33,412 nt of DNA from Nostoc sp. UCD121 (GTDB taxonomy: Bacteria > Cyanobacteriota > Cyanobacteriia > Cyanobacteriales > Nostocaceae). The stretch lies in NCBI RefSeq assembly GCF_014222285.1, contig NZ_JACKZS010000074.1, positions 1 through 33,412 of the forward strand. Reading direction: 5' to 3'. The first letter of the stretch is position 1, and the number at the start of each line of letters is the position of its first letter. Of the stretch, positions 8,157 through 15,811 are shown one piece after another. The notes under the pieces were generated by a model, which worked only from the letters and a program-made list of their open reading frames with translations, ran no database searches and was not told the origin of the DNA. The translations under genes were made by a program, and so were the position numbers.

Positions 8157-9602
8157 ATGCCAACCTATCTTTCGCCAGGTGTTTACGTCGAAGAAATAGC
8201 TTCCGGTTCTGCCCCAATTGTCGGAGTTGGAACCAGTATTGCTGCTTTTATTGGCACGATTCAAGCTAATGCTTGGTCATCAACTAATACTAATAACACC
8301 TCAGTTAAGTCTGTGGGTAGCTCTACAAGCCCAGTTGAGATTGGTGAAGGTAAAGGTGGAAACCAAAAAAATTATTCTTTATTATCAGGTGATTATCCAC
8401 TAGTAACCACAGTGGGTACTTATGGCTTCTTCGTTGGTGGGAATCCTGTTAATTTAGATGATACAAACCCTATTACCAATAGCGATGCAGAAAAATCTGC
8501 AACCGTAAAATTTAAAGATGCAATTACTTCAGGGGAGAAAATTACCGGATATTACCAAGTTCAACTACCTATAACAGTAATTCCCAGCGATCCTAATATT
8601 GCTCAAGAAGGGGAAATTAAATTAATCACAAACTTTAGTGAATTTAAGAAATTTTTTGGTGACTTTTTACCACCTACAGGTGATACCCAAGGACAAAATA
8701 CCTTAGCTCATGCAGTTTATGGTTTTTTCAGAAATGGTGGAACTCGTTGTTATGTCACCTGGATATCTGGAGAAAATAAACTTGCTGGTGTTTTAGATGC
8801 GTTTGAAGCTATTGATGAAATCACTATCATTGCTGCACCAGGAAATTTAGCCCTCAGAGATGATATCAAAGACCATGCGGAAAAACTTGGCGATCGCATT
8901 GCGATTCTCGATAGTCTAGATACCATCGACCTTAGCAGTACAGGAGTTGTGAATACCCTTAAACCCTTCAACTCTGCCTATGCAGCCTTGTATTTCCCGT
9001 GGATTCAAGTTTTCGATCCTGCCAGCAATAGCAATATTTATATTCCCCCAAGCGGTCATATTGCAGGAGTTTATGCACGGGTTGATGGACAAAGGGGAAT
9101 ACACAAAGCCCCTGCCAATGAAACTATTTTGGGAGCCTTAGATTTAAAATATAATCTCAGCAAAGCCAAACAAGATGGGCTTAATCCCGATGGAATTAAC
9201 GTTATTCGCAAATTAAACGGGAATATCCGCGTTTGGGGTGCGCGTACCTTGGGTGGAGATGCAAATGCAGAGTTCAAATACGTCAATATTCGTCGGCACT
9301 TTAGTTACCTGCGAGACTCCATTGATAAAGGGACTCAATGGACAGTTTTTGAACCCAATACTCCCGAACTCTGGGCAAAAATCCGCCGCAATATCAGTGC
9401 TTTTTTATTAATAGAGTGGCGCAAAGGTGCATTATTTGGCATAACACCCCAAGAAGCCTTTTATGTGAAATGTGATGCCGAAACCAACCCCCCAGAAGTG
9501 CGGGATTTGGGTCAAGTTATCACAGAGATTGGCATAGCAGTCGTGAAGCCGGCAGAATTCGTGATTTTCCGTCTGAGTCAGTGGACTGGGACGGGAACGT
9601 AG
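8157..9602 (+). CDS. CIS contractile sheath protein 1 (Afp2/3/4-like)
   Basis: A 481-residue tail sheath protein. The N-terminus PTYLSPGVYVEEIASGS is the usual sheath start, and the C-terminal third is the conserved sheath core: GNIRVWGARTLGG, KYVNIRRHFSYLRDSI, FEPNTPELWAKIRRNIS and QEAFYVKCDAETNPPE. Between about residues 40 and 155 it carries a roughly 120-residue insertion absent from the second sheath protein, probably a surface-exposed domain. In CIS the sheath wraps the inner tube and contracts to drive it through a membrane. AAGGA nine bases before the ATG supports the start. The second sheath gene follows after a repeat-filled gap. Confidence 0.95.
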   Translation: MPTYLSPGVYVEEIASGSAPIVGVGTSIAAFIGTIQANAWSSTNTNNTSVKSVGSSTSPVEIGEGKGGNQKNYSLLSGDYPLVTTVGTYGFFVGGNPVNLDDTNPITNSDAEKSATVKFKDAITSGEKITGYYQVQLPITVIPSDPNIAQEGEIKLITNFSEFKKFFGDFLPPTGDTQGQNTLAHAVYGFFRNGGTRCYVTWISGENKLAGVLDAFEAIDEITIIAAPGNLALRDDIKDHAEKLGDRIAILDSLDTIDLSSTGVVNTLKPFNSAYAALYFPWIQVFDPASNSNIYIPPSGHIAGVYARVDGQRGIHKAPANETILGALDLKYNLSKAKQDGLNPDGINVIRKLNGNIRVWGARTLGGDANAEFKYVNIRRHFSYLRDSIDKGTQWTVFEPNTPELWAKIRRNISAFLLIEWRKGALFGITPQEAFYVKCDAETNPPEVRDLGQVITEIGIAVVKPAEFVIFRLSQWTGTGT

Positions 9603-9652
9603 GGAATGGGGGATAGGCAAATAGGCAATAGGCAAATTTTCTTACTCCCCAC

Positions 9653-9694
9653 TGACAAATGACGAATGACAAATGACAAATGACAAATGACAAA
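9653..9694 (+). repeat. Seven-base tandem repeat running into the start codon of sheath gene 2
   Basis: Six units of TGACAAA (the second reads TGACGAA) lie head to tail. The last base of the last unit is the A of the sheath-2 start codon. Each junction makes an ATG, and the in-frame one at 9673 meets a TGA after five codons. Just before, 9601-9642 holds degenerate GGGAATGGGG/ATAGGCAA-type repeats. Both kinds are common between genes in Nostocales. No Shine-Dalgarno is seen. Confidence 0.9.
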
Positions 9695-10794
9695 TGCCGA
9701 CTTTAGAGCCAAAAATACCCGGTATCTCTTTAAACTATGTTGTTCCTACTCCAGAACCTGAGTTACTAACAGGTGTTCCGGTATTTTTTGGTCTGGTTAC
9801 AGAGGAAGTGAAAGAACCAAAAAAGCTAACCTTGGCGACGCATTTTCAGCAGTATTTTGGTCAAGCTAAAGGATATTTAGCAGATGCAATCAAAGGATTT
9901 TTTGAAAACGGAGGTCGTCTTTGTTATGTTATAGCCTTATCTAACAATACTCTTGAGGCTCTCCAAGAAGGTTTAGAGACAAGCGAAGTCTTAGAAAATG
10001 TTGATTTAGTTTGTGTTCCCGACATCATGCTTGGTTCAGATCCGGAAGTGATTCAGATGCAGCAAGCTATTTTAAAACATTGCGAGCAGATAGGCGATCG
10101 CTTTGCCATTCTTGATGCTTTGAATGATTTAGGAAAACTAAATGAGCAACGCCAACGAATTTCTAGCCACAACGGGGCATTATATGCACCTTGGCTAAAA
10201 GTAGAATTTCGCGTCAAGCCTATTCCTCCCTGTGGCCATATTGCGGGAATATATGCAAGTTGCGATCGCACAGTCGGGGTACATGGCGCACCTGCTAATA
10301 TTCCACTTGCAGGGGTATTGGATCTCAGTTTTTCCGTCACTCCCACAAACCAAGAACAGCTGAATCCAAAAAACAAAGCGGGAGTCAATTGTATTCGTAG
10401 CTTCCAAGGACGAGGTATGCGAGTGTGGGGAGTGCGTACCCTCAGCCCAATCGCTGAATGGCAATATGTAAACGTGCGTCGCTTATTTCTCACCTTTGGA
10501 CGCTGGGTGAATCGTAACTTAGCCGATACAGTCTTTGAACCCAACGCTTTTCCTTTATGGGTGCGACTGCAAAGGGAATTAAGCGTTTATTGTGAATCTT
10601 TATGGCGACAAGGTGCTATCCAAGGTGCTTTGCCCCAAGAGGCATTCTATGTCAAATGTGATTCCGAAACGAATCCCCCTGAAAATCGAGAAATGGGACA
10701 AGTAATAGCAGAAGTTGGTTTAGCTCCCACTATTCCAGGAGAATTTATTCAACTTTTAATTGTTCAAAGTAGTAGCGGAATTACACTTACTTAA
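9694..10794 (+). CDS. CIS contractile sheath protein 2, short form
   Basis: A 366-residue paralogue of the first sheath protein. It lacks the roughly 120-residue insertion and the classic SPGVYVEE N-terminus, starting instead with PTLEPKIPGISLNYV. The sheath core is conserved: GRGMRVWGVRTLS, YVNVRRLFLTFGRWV, FEPNAFPLWVRLQREL and QEAFYVKCDSETNPPE, the last nearly identical to sheath 1. Afp/PVC loci commonly carry two or three sheath paralogues, with minor forms at the baseplate or cap end; whether this is a minor or a major form here is unknown. The start codon lies at the edge of the tandem repeat, and translation probably depends on coupling or on an unstructured leader. Confidence 0.93.
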   Translation: MPTLEPKIPGISLNYVVPTPEPELLTGVPVFFGLVTEEVKEPKKLTLATHFQQYFGQAKGYLADAIKGFFENGGRLCYVIALSNNTLEALQEGLETSEVLENVDLVCVPDIMLGSDPEVIQMQQAILKHCEQIGDRFAILDALNDLGKLNEQRQRISSHNGALYAPWLKVEFRVKPIPPCGHIAGIYASCDRTVGVHGAPANIPLAGVLDLSFSVTPTNQEQLNPKNKAGVNCIRSFQGRGMRVWGVRTLSPIAEWQYVNVRRLFLTFGRWVNRNLADTVFEPNAFPLWVRLQRELSVYCESLWRQGAIQGALPQEAFYVKCDSETNPPENREMGQVIAEVGLAPTIPGEFIQLLIVQSSSGITLT

Positions 10795-10821
10795 TTCAAA
10801 TTTATTGTAGGAGATTCTTTT

Positions 10822-11262
10822 ATGCCCACAATTTCTAATCCCCACGACCCATACAGTGGTTATAATTTCTGGGTGGAATGGGATGGTATTGTTCATGCTG
10901 GGTTTCGTGAATGTAGCGGTTTAACTGCGACTCGTAAAGCAGGAACTTATCGGGAAGGAACAGATAAAGTATTAAGCCAACGTCAAATTCCCGGTCTTAA
11001 TACTTATGGCAATATTACCCTAAAACGGGGGATTACCGATAATAAAGAACTGTGGGAATGGCACAAAAAATTACAAAATGGTGAGACAGACCGACGTAAT
11101 CTTTCCATTATTCTAGCTAACGATCAAGGGGAAGAAAAAATTCGTTGGAATTTAGAAAATAGTTGGCCTACTACTTGGAATGCTCCAGATTTTAATGCTA
11201 CCTCAGACGAAGTAGCGATAGAAACTCTGGAACTAGTTCATGAAGGTATTACCATTGGTTAA
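10822..11262 (+). CDS. CIS inner tube protein 1 (Afp1/5-like, gp19/Hcp fold)
   Basis: A 146-residue phage tail tube-like protein. The family signature is clear: DPYSGYNFWVEWDGIVHAG, then FRECSGLTA, the LKRGITDNKELWEWH stretch and a C-terminal ATSDEVAIETLELVHEGI. Such proteins stack as hexameric rings to form the tube that is driven out when the sheath contracts. Length and motifs fit Afp1/Afp5-type tubes. AGGAG eight bases before the ATG supports the start. A second tube-type protein lies two genes downstream. Confidence 0.94.
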   Translation: MPTISNPHDPYSGYNFWVEWDGIVHAGFRECSGLTATRKAGTYREGTDKVLSQRQIPGLNTYGNITLKRGITDNKELWEWHKKLQNGETDRRNLSIILANDQGEEKIRWNLENSWPTTWNAPDFNATSDEVAIETLELVHEGITIG

Positions 11263-11282
11263 TATTTCCTTTCAGTAAAATC

Positions 11283-11645
11283 ATGCAGCAAACTGAATTT
11301 CCTTTTATCTTGCCTCAAGGATATCTCGACTCGGAAGGTAATACTCACCGTGAAGGCATTATGCGCCTTTCAACTGCTTATGATGAAATTGCCCCCATCC
11401 GAGATCCAAGGGTGCAGAAAAATCCTGGTTATTTGGTGATTATTCTCTTAGCAAGGACGATAGTTCAACTAGGAACATTAGACCAAATTAATACCAAAAT
11501 AATTGAGGGTTTATTTTCAGGAGATTTAGTCTATTTACAGGATTTTTATCAAAGGATTAATCAAAACGGCCATAGTCGTCTGCGGGTAGCGTGTCCCCAC
11601 TGTGACGGAGAGTTTGAAGTGGAAACTATTCCCGTGGGGGAGTAG
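11283..11645 (+). CDS. Putative tail assembly chaperone of the CIS, with C-terminal CxxC motif
   Basis: A 120-residue protein between the two tube genes, the position of tail assembly chaperones in contractile phages. It is largely helical in the middle (PGYLVIILLARTIVQLGTL ... LFSGDLVYLQDFYQRIN) and ends with a single CPHC pair (residues 104-107), perhaps half of a zinc ribbon. Similar proteins are found in eCIS loci at this place. Its last codons, GTG GGG GAG TAG, contain a run of five G (11636-11640) immediately before the stop, and the -1 frame then continues without a stop into the DUF6760-like protein. In phages such as lambda, P2 and Mu the tail chaperone is made in two forms by programmed frameshifting, which suggests the same here. 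No Shine-Dalgarno is seen. Confidence 0.7.
   Translation: MQQTEFPFILPQGYLDSEGNTHREGIMRLSTAYDEIAPIRDPRVQKNPGYLVIILLARTIVQLGTLDQINTKIIEGLFSGDLVYLQDFYQRINQNGHSRLRVACPHCDGEFEVETIPVGE
11634..11645 (+). other. Candidate -1 frameshift site at the end of the tail chaperone gene
   Basis: The codons GTG GGG GAG TAG hold five consecutive G. A tRNA reading GGG (11637-11639) can slip back one base and pair again with GGG (11636-11638). The next codons would be GGA, GTA, GTT and so on, open to 11797. The stop codon sits one sense codon beyond the slip site. The product would be about 171 residues: 119 from the chaperone frame plus 52. It is not a perfect X-XXY-YYZ heptamer, so efficiency is uncertain. Confidence 0.4.
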
Positions 11646-11797
11646 TTTGCTACCCCACAGAACGACTGCTGGAGGAGGTAGCTTACCTTGCCTACAATTT
11701 TCATTGGTCTTACGAACAGATTATGACAATGGAACATCGAGAACGTCAGCAGTGGGTGACGCAGGTAGCACAAATTAATCAGCGACTTAGCGATTGA
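11642..11797 (+). CDS. DUF6760-like small protein in the -1 frame, no normal start codon
   Basis: This frame is open from 11618 to the TGA at 11795-11797 and encodes a conserved-looking sequence: CYPTERLLEEVAYLAYNFHW, then SYEQIMTMEHRERQQWV and a final AQINQRLSD. It resembles the small DUF6760 proteins found next to tube genes in eCIS loci, which are about 50 residues and usually begin just before the YP pair. Here no ATG, GTG or TTG lies between the upstream stop (11615) and that segment; the first in-frame ATG (11723) would remove half the protein. The frame overlaps the chaperone stop codon, and its own stop touches the next reading frame (TTGA overlap). Expression by -1 frameshift from the chaperone gene is the simplest explanation; a rare GTA or GTT start is the alternative. 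Coordinates given start at the overlap. Confidence 0.65.
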   Translation, partial: VVCYPTERLLEEVAYLAYNFHWSYEQIMTMEHRERQQWVTQVAQINQRLSD

Positions 11798-11808
11798 GCA
11801 AGAAAGAA

Positions 11809-12291
11809 ATGAATCCCAAACTTATCGCCCTAAATGCAGCTTTAGCCGCAGGTTCAACAGCCAGTTTACTAGGACATGACCCATACATGGCTTATAACTT
11901 TGCTGTGGAAATTGGAGGAGTTGTTATTGGTGGTTTTAGCGAAGTTAGCGGTTTAAGTAGTGAAATTGAGTTGGAATCTTATCAGGAAGGAGGCTTAAAC
12001 GATTTTGTTCACAAATTTCCCAAACATACTACCTATCCAAATTTAGTTTTGAGTCGAGGTTTAGTAAATATTGATTTGTTTTATATCTGGTATAAAGCAA
12101 CTAGTCAAGGGTGGATTCAGCAATTGAATGGTACGATTCTCTTACTTAATGATCAGCAAATTCCGGTGATGTGGTGGACTTTTAAAAAAGCATATCCCGT
12201 TAAGTGGCAAGGGCCAACTTTTAACGCTAGTAGCGACGCAATTGCTGTTGAAAAAATTGAGTTAGTACATCAAGGAATTTCTAAGTTATAG
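11809..12291 (+). CDS. CIS inner tube protein 2 (Afp1/5-like)
   Basis: A second gp19/Hcp-fold tube protein of about 160 residues. Signature segments are DPYMAYNFAVEIGGVVIGGF, SEVSGLSSEIE, LSRGLVNIDLFYIWY and the C-terminal NASSDAIAVEKIELVHQGI. Relative to tube 1 it has about 25 extra N-terminal residues, rich in Ala (NPKLIALNAALAAGSTASLL), which may be a distinct contact with the baseplate or sheath. In Afp, tube paralogues differ in position, with one next to the baseplate. The ATG at 11809 is chosen; a TTG at 11794 would add five residues and overlap the upstream TGA, so translational coupling is likely whichever is used. Confidence 0.9.
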   Translation: MNPKLIALNAALAAGSTASLLGHDPYMAYNFAVEIGGVVIGGFSEVSGLSSEIELESYQEGGLNDFVHKFPKHTTYPNLVLSRGLVNIDLFYIWYKATSQGWIQQLNGTILLLNDQQIPVMWWTFKKAYPVKWQGPTFNASSDAIAVEKIELVHQGISKL

Positions 12292-12365
12292 GGAATAGGT
12301 AAGTAGGCTCTTATATTTGTACTCAGCTTAGTAGTAAAAATCGCATAGGAGTTTTATGTTGGCTC

Positions 12366-14090
12366 ATGGCAAATTTATCCAATTGGCAAGATTCACTTGA
12401 TGAGGGGTTAGTAAACCGCCTGCATCGTCCCTTACGTCAACCGGGAATGATGAAAATGGCTATGGTTCAGCGTATTATTAATCGTTGCGATCGCTTTTTA
12501 AATCGTTTACCTCTTTTGACTCAACAAATGCAACGTTGGGGTAATACTAATACCCTATCATCGGAGTCTATGCCGATTGTTTATGCACAGCCTGTTTCAT
12601 TAGCAAAAGAACAAGTAGTAGATAATTTACCAACCGTCTCTCAAGTTGAGCCTTCTGCTAATATCATTCAAAGAAAATTAGATTCTTCTCAATCTTTACC
12701 AACTAGAGAAGTTAATAATACTATCCCCGTCCCAAATCTCACACAATTCTCAAGTTCGGATGTTGCGGATGAAACAACCCAATCTTTAACTTTAGAAACA
12801 CAAAGTAATAAAACCTCTATATCTTCATCTGAAGTTCCAGTAGTTTTAACAAAACCAATTGATGAACAATTGCCAAAAATAGCAGAAATGACGTTAGCAG
12901 ATTTGACAGAATTGCAAACAATTCTATCTAACAGTGCTGAATCAAATCTCAATCAACTATCTAAACCAATTGTAGATGCCACCTCTATCTTTTCACCAAA
13001 AACTCCTGTAGTTTCGACAAAACCAATTGCTGAACAATTACCAAAAATAGCAGAAATGACGTTAGGAGATTCGACAGACTTGCAGGCATCTTTGCCTAAT
13101 AGAGCTGAACCAAATTTTAATCATCCATCTCAATTGATTGTAGATTCTCCCTCTGTCTTTTCATCAGAAATTCCCGTGGTTTTGCCACAACCCATCACCG
13201 AGCAATTGCCACATATAGGAGAAATGATGTTAGGAGATTTGACAGACTCACAAATATTTCCGCCTAATAACGCTGAATCCAATCTCAATCACCCATCTCA
13301 ACCGATTGTAGATGCTACCTCTGTCTTTTCACCAAAAATTCCTGTAGTTTCCCCACAACCCATCACTGAACAATTGCCACGTACAGCAGAAATGCCGTCA
13401 TCACAGGAATTTACCAGCCTTCCTGATACAAAACTACCTCTTATTCAAGCAAAATTCCAGAATTATTCTAGACCACAGATATCTGTTCCTATTGTTAATA
13501 ATTTAAATAATTTAGCTGACCGACAACAAACACAAACAGACAATTTAAGTTCAACCAAGCACGAAAACTTAATATCTCAAATCTCCTCAAAGACACTTCC
13601 CATCGTCACTGCTCAACCAATAAATCCTCAAGTTAATTTGACTAAGCAGGAAATATCATTTGCTCTCAATTCACCAGCTTCTCAAAATAAACCTGTACCG
13701 ACCCTCGATACACAACCTGTTGCTATTTCTACCCCACAAATTAATCACAAACAAAACACATCTCCCCTTCCCCTTGTCTCTGTAAGTTCTGCAAGTAACC
13801 TATCTTTAAAAGCTCAATCTTTGCCTTTACCTGGAGCTAAAAATACCCCATCATCAAAGAGCAATAGCCAACAATCGCACCTATCGAACCGCAATTCAAT
13901 ATCAAATACGGATTCTTCATCACCTCCTATAACTTTCGCCAGTCCTGTATCACCAATAGAAACCTCAGTTTCACCAATAGCAACTCAATCCAATATTGAC
14001 GTTGATGCTATAGCTAGTCAAGTTGAACGCAAACTAATGCGACGGTTGGTCATTGAAAGTGAACGCAGAGGAAAAAATCGATGGCACTAG
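12366..14090 (+). CDS. Repeat-rich disordered CIS protein with Pvc6-like C-terminus
   Basis: A 574-residue protein of unusual make-up. Residues 1-60 are basic and helical (VNRLHRPLRQPGMMKMAMVQ, then RIINRCDRFLNRLPLLTQQM). The middle is rich in Ser, Pro, Gln and Asn and likely disordered. It contains four tandem copies of a 56-residue unit beginning PVV(L/S)-x-(K/Q)PI-x-EQLP at residues 158, 214, 270 and 326. The last 25 residues (DVDAIASQVERKLMRRLVIE, then SERRGKNRW) resemble the end of the small Pvc6/Afp6-type proteins encoded at this place in other CIS loci. It could be a Pvc6 equivalent with a long N-terminal extension; a length-setting role is possible but unproven. AGGAG at 12347-12351 is better placed for an ATG at 12356 that opens a 14-codon out-of-frame leader. 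The 3' end overlaps the LysM gene by 10 bases. Confidence 0.7.
   Translation: MANLSNWQDSLDEGLVNRLHRPLRQPGMMKMAMVQRIINRCDRFLNRLPLLTQQMQRWGNTNTLSSESMPIVYAQPVSLAKEQVVDNLPTVSQVEPSANIIQRKLDSSQSLPTREVNNTIPVPNLTQFSSSDVADETTQSLTLETQSNKTSISSSEVPVVLTKPIDEQLPKIAEMTLADLTELQTILSNSAESNLNQLSKPIVDATSIFSPKTPVVSTKPIAEQLPKIAEMTLGDSTDLQASLPNRAEPNFNHPSQLIVDSPSVFSSEIPVVLPQPITEQLPHIGEMMLGDLTDSQIFPPNNAESNLNHPSQPIVDATSVFSPKIPVVSPQPITEQLPRTAEMPSSQEFTSLPDTKLPLIQAKFQNYSRPQISVPIVNNLNNLADRQQTQTDNLSSTKHENLISQISSKTLPIVTAQPINPQVNLTKQEISFALNSPASQNKPVPTLDTQPVAISTPQINHKQNTSPLPLVSVSSASNLSLKAQSLPLPGAKNTPSSKSNSQQSHLSNRNSISNTDSSSPPITFASPVSPIETSVSPIATQSNIDVDAIASQVERKLMRRLVIESERRGKNRWH
12837..13400 (+). repeat. Four tandem 168-bp coding repeats
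   Basis: Units start at 12837, 13005, 13173 and 13341, exactly 168 bases apart, and each encodes 56 residues of the repeat-rich CIS protein. The fourth is cut short after the EQLP and AEM motifs. The copies have diverged, but the spacing has stayed perfect. Confidence 0.85.
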
Positions 14091-14743
14091 AGAAATTAAC
14101 TATCAAAGCCGAAAAAAATAACCCAGGAGACTTTGCTGATAAATTTAAAGTCCTTTTTAACCCTAATCAAGTGGAAATTGTCAAAACAGGCTGGTCAATG
14201 GGAGATTATGGCCCAGTTGCATCTAAAGAATTAACTAAACTCAGTCTTGATTTGTTCTTTGACACCACATTGATGGGATTTCCCGCAGAAAATGTCCAAA
14301 ACTATACCCGCAAAATTTTTAGTTTGACTCAGCCTCGCATTGGCAAAAATCCCAAACGTCCCCCTCGTTGTCAACTGATTTGGGGAACTATATCAGGTAA
14401 AGATAGCTTGTTATTACCTGATGGTTTTTTAGAAAGTGTCACCAAGAAACTGACTCATTTTCTCGAAGATGGTACACCTGTCAGAGCCACCTTAAACTGT
14501 CAATTTAAGGAGTGGAAAGAACCGAAAAAAAAGGCAAAGATTGCTAATCCTATTGATGATCCTGTGAGAATCGTTAAACGAGGAGAAACTTTAAGTAGTA
14601 TTGCTACTGAAGAATATGGCGATCCGGCTCTATGGCGTGTAATTGCGGCAGAAAATCGCTTAAACAATCCTCGTATATTAAATCCCGGAACTGTGCTGAC
14701 GATTCCTCCTTTGCGAATTAGTAGCCTGACTCAGAGGAGTTAA
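14081..14743 (+). CDS. LysM-domain CIS hub protein (Afp7/Pvc7-like)
   Basis: A 220-residue protein. Residues 1-165 form the conserved N-terminal domain of CIS and phage hub-linked LysM proteins (FKVLFNPNQVEIVKTGW ... LSLDLFFDTTL ... RCQLIWGTI). Residues 168-214 are a LysM domain: VKRGETLSSIATEEYGDPAL, then IAAENRLNNPRILNPGTVL. The homologue Afp7 (gp53-like) clamps the hub and the first tube ring at the baseplate. LysM domains in this setting act as protein contacts rather than as certain peptidoglycan binders. The ATG overlaps the end of the preceding gene by 10 bases, indicating coupling. The next gene starts three bases after its stop. Confidence 0.93.
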   Translation: MALEKLTIKAEKNNPGDFADKFKVLFNPNQVEIVKTGWSMGDYGPVASKELTKLSLDLFFDTTLMGFPAENVQNYTRKIFSLTQPRIGKNPKRPPRCQLIWGTISGKDSLLLPDGFLESVTKKLTHFLEDGTPVRATLNCQFKEWKEPKKKAKIANPIDDPVRIVKRGETLSSIATEEYGDPALWRVIAAENRLNNPRILNPGTVLTIPPLRISSLTQRS

Positions 14744-14746
14744 ACC

Positions 14747-15811
14747 ATGCCAAGTGATGCTTCATTATTAAATCCTAATGTCAAAATTTTGATTCAAAAT
14801 AAACCCTTACCCCCAGAAATAGAAGCTGATTTAGTATCAGTTTTAGTATCTGAGGATTTGGAAGCACCTGGTATGTTCGAGCTGCAATTAGTTACTTGGG
14901 ACTTATTAAAACAAGAAATGACATGGGTAGATGACAAATTATTTGATGTTGGCAATGAAGTAGAAATTCAGATGGGATACGAACAAGAACTGAAAACTCT
15001 CATGGTGGGGGAAATTACGGGATTAGAGCCAGAATATACCCAGGATGCAGCACCCATATTAGTGGTACGTGGTCATGATTTACGCCATCGTTTGTTGCGA
15101 GGTAGCCACACAAAATCCTTCCTAAAAATTAAGGATAGTGAAATTGTCAGTCAAATTGCTAGAACTAGGGGACTTACAGCAAAAGTTACTGATAGTAAAG
15201 TAAAGTTAGAATATATTTTGCAGCATAATCAGACCGATTGGGACTTTTTAAAAGAGAGAGCTAAACGTATTGGTTATGAGGTTGCGGTGGAGCAAAAAAC
15301 TCTCTATTTCCGTCCCCATAATAACGCTAAGGCTAAAGTTTTAACTCTAACTTATGGAGAAGATTTACAAGAATTTTTTCCCCGCTTAAGTACTATGAAT
15401 CAGGTACAACAGTTAGAAATAAAAGGTTGGATTCCTAAAGATAAAAAAGAGGTATTGGGTAAGGCAGTAGTAGGAAAAGAAGGTGGTACAATGGCAGGTT
15501 CAACTTCCGGGACAAAAGCAACCAAAAAAGCCTTTGGTGAATCGAGCTATACGATTGTAAATCAACCTGTATCAAGTAAAGAAGAAGCCGATAGCATGGC
15601 ATTGGGACAATTTCAGGATATGGCGATCGCCTATATTTCTGGTGAAGGAAGTTGTCAAGGCAATCCCAATTTACGCGCTGGAAAAGTGATTGAAATTGTT
15701 GGACTTGGTAAAAGATTTAGCGGGTTTTATTACATTATAAGCGCAGAACATACTTATTCAAAAAATCAGGGTTACAAAACTTCATTTACAGTGAGGAGAA
15801 ATGCTACATGA
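14747..15811 (+). CDS. Spike hub protein, phage late-control gpD / VgrG N-terminal-like
   Basis: A 354-residue member of the gpD/gp27-like family, equivalent to the N-terminal half of VgrG or Afp8. It shows the domain pattern VSEDLEAPGMFELQL ... GNEVEIQMGYEQELKTLMVG ... VRGHDLRHRLLRGSHTKSF ... QTDWDFLKERAKRIGYEV, and a C-terminal part LRAGKVIEIVGLGKRFSGFY. It forms the trimeric hub at the baseplate centre under the tube. AGAGGAG upstream of the ATG gives a strong ribosome binding site. The stop overlaps the next start (ATGA), so the two spike halves are made in a coupled way. Confidence 0.92.
   Translation: MPSDASLLNPNVKILIQNKPLPPEIEADLVSVLVSEDLEAPGMFELQLVTWDLLKQEMTWVDDKLFDVGNEVEIQMGYEQELKTLMVGEITGLEPEYTQDAAPILVVRGHDLRHRLLRGSHTKSFLKIKDSEIVSQIARTRGLTAKVTDSKVKLEYILQHNQTDWDFLKERAKRIGYEVAVEQKTLYFRPHNNAKAKVLTLTYGEDLQEFFPRLSTMNQVQQLEIKGWIPKDKKEVLGKAVVGKEGGTMAGSTSGTKATKKAFGESSYTIVNQPVSSKEEADSMALGQFQDMAIAYISGEGSCQGNPNLRAGKVIEIVGLGKRFSGFYYIISAEHTYSKNQGYKTSFTVRRNAT

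Noticed and set aside
10053..10544. 163-codon frame antisense to sheath gene 2
   Set aside because: It is the shadow of a conserved sheath core; its composition (Arg, Ser, Cys, Pro-rich) is not protein-like.
12366..14090. Repeat protein as a normal tape measure
   Set aside because: Tape measures are long, mainly helical and partly hydrophobic; this chain is Ser/Pro-rich and likely disordered, and its end resembles Pvc6 instead. It is kept only as a hypothesis.
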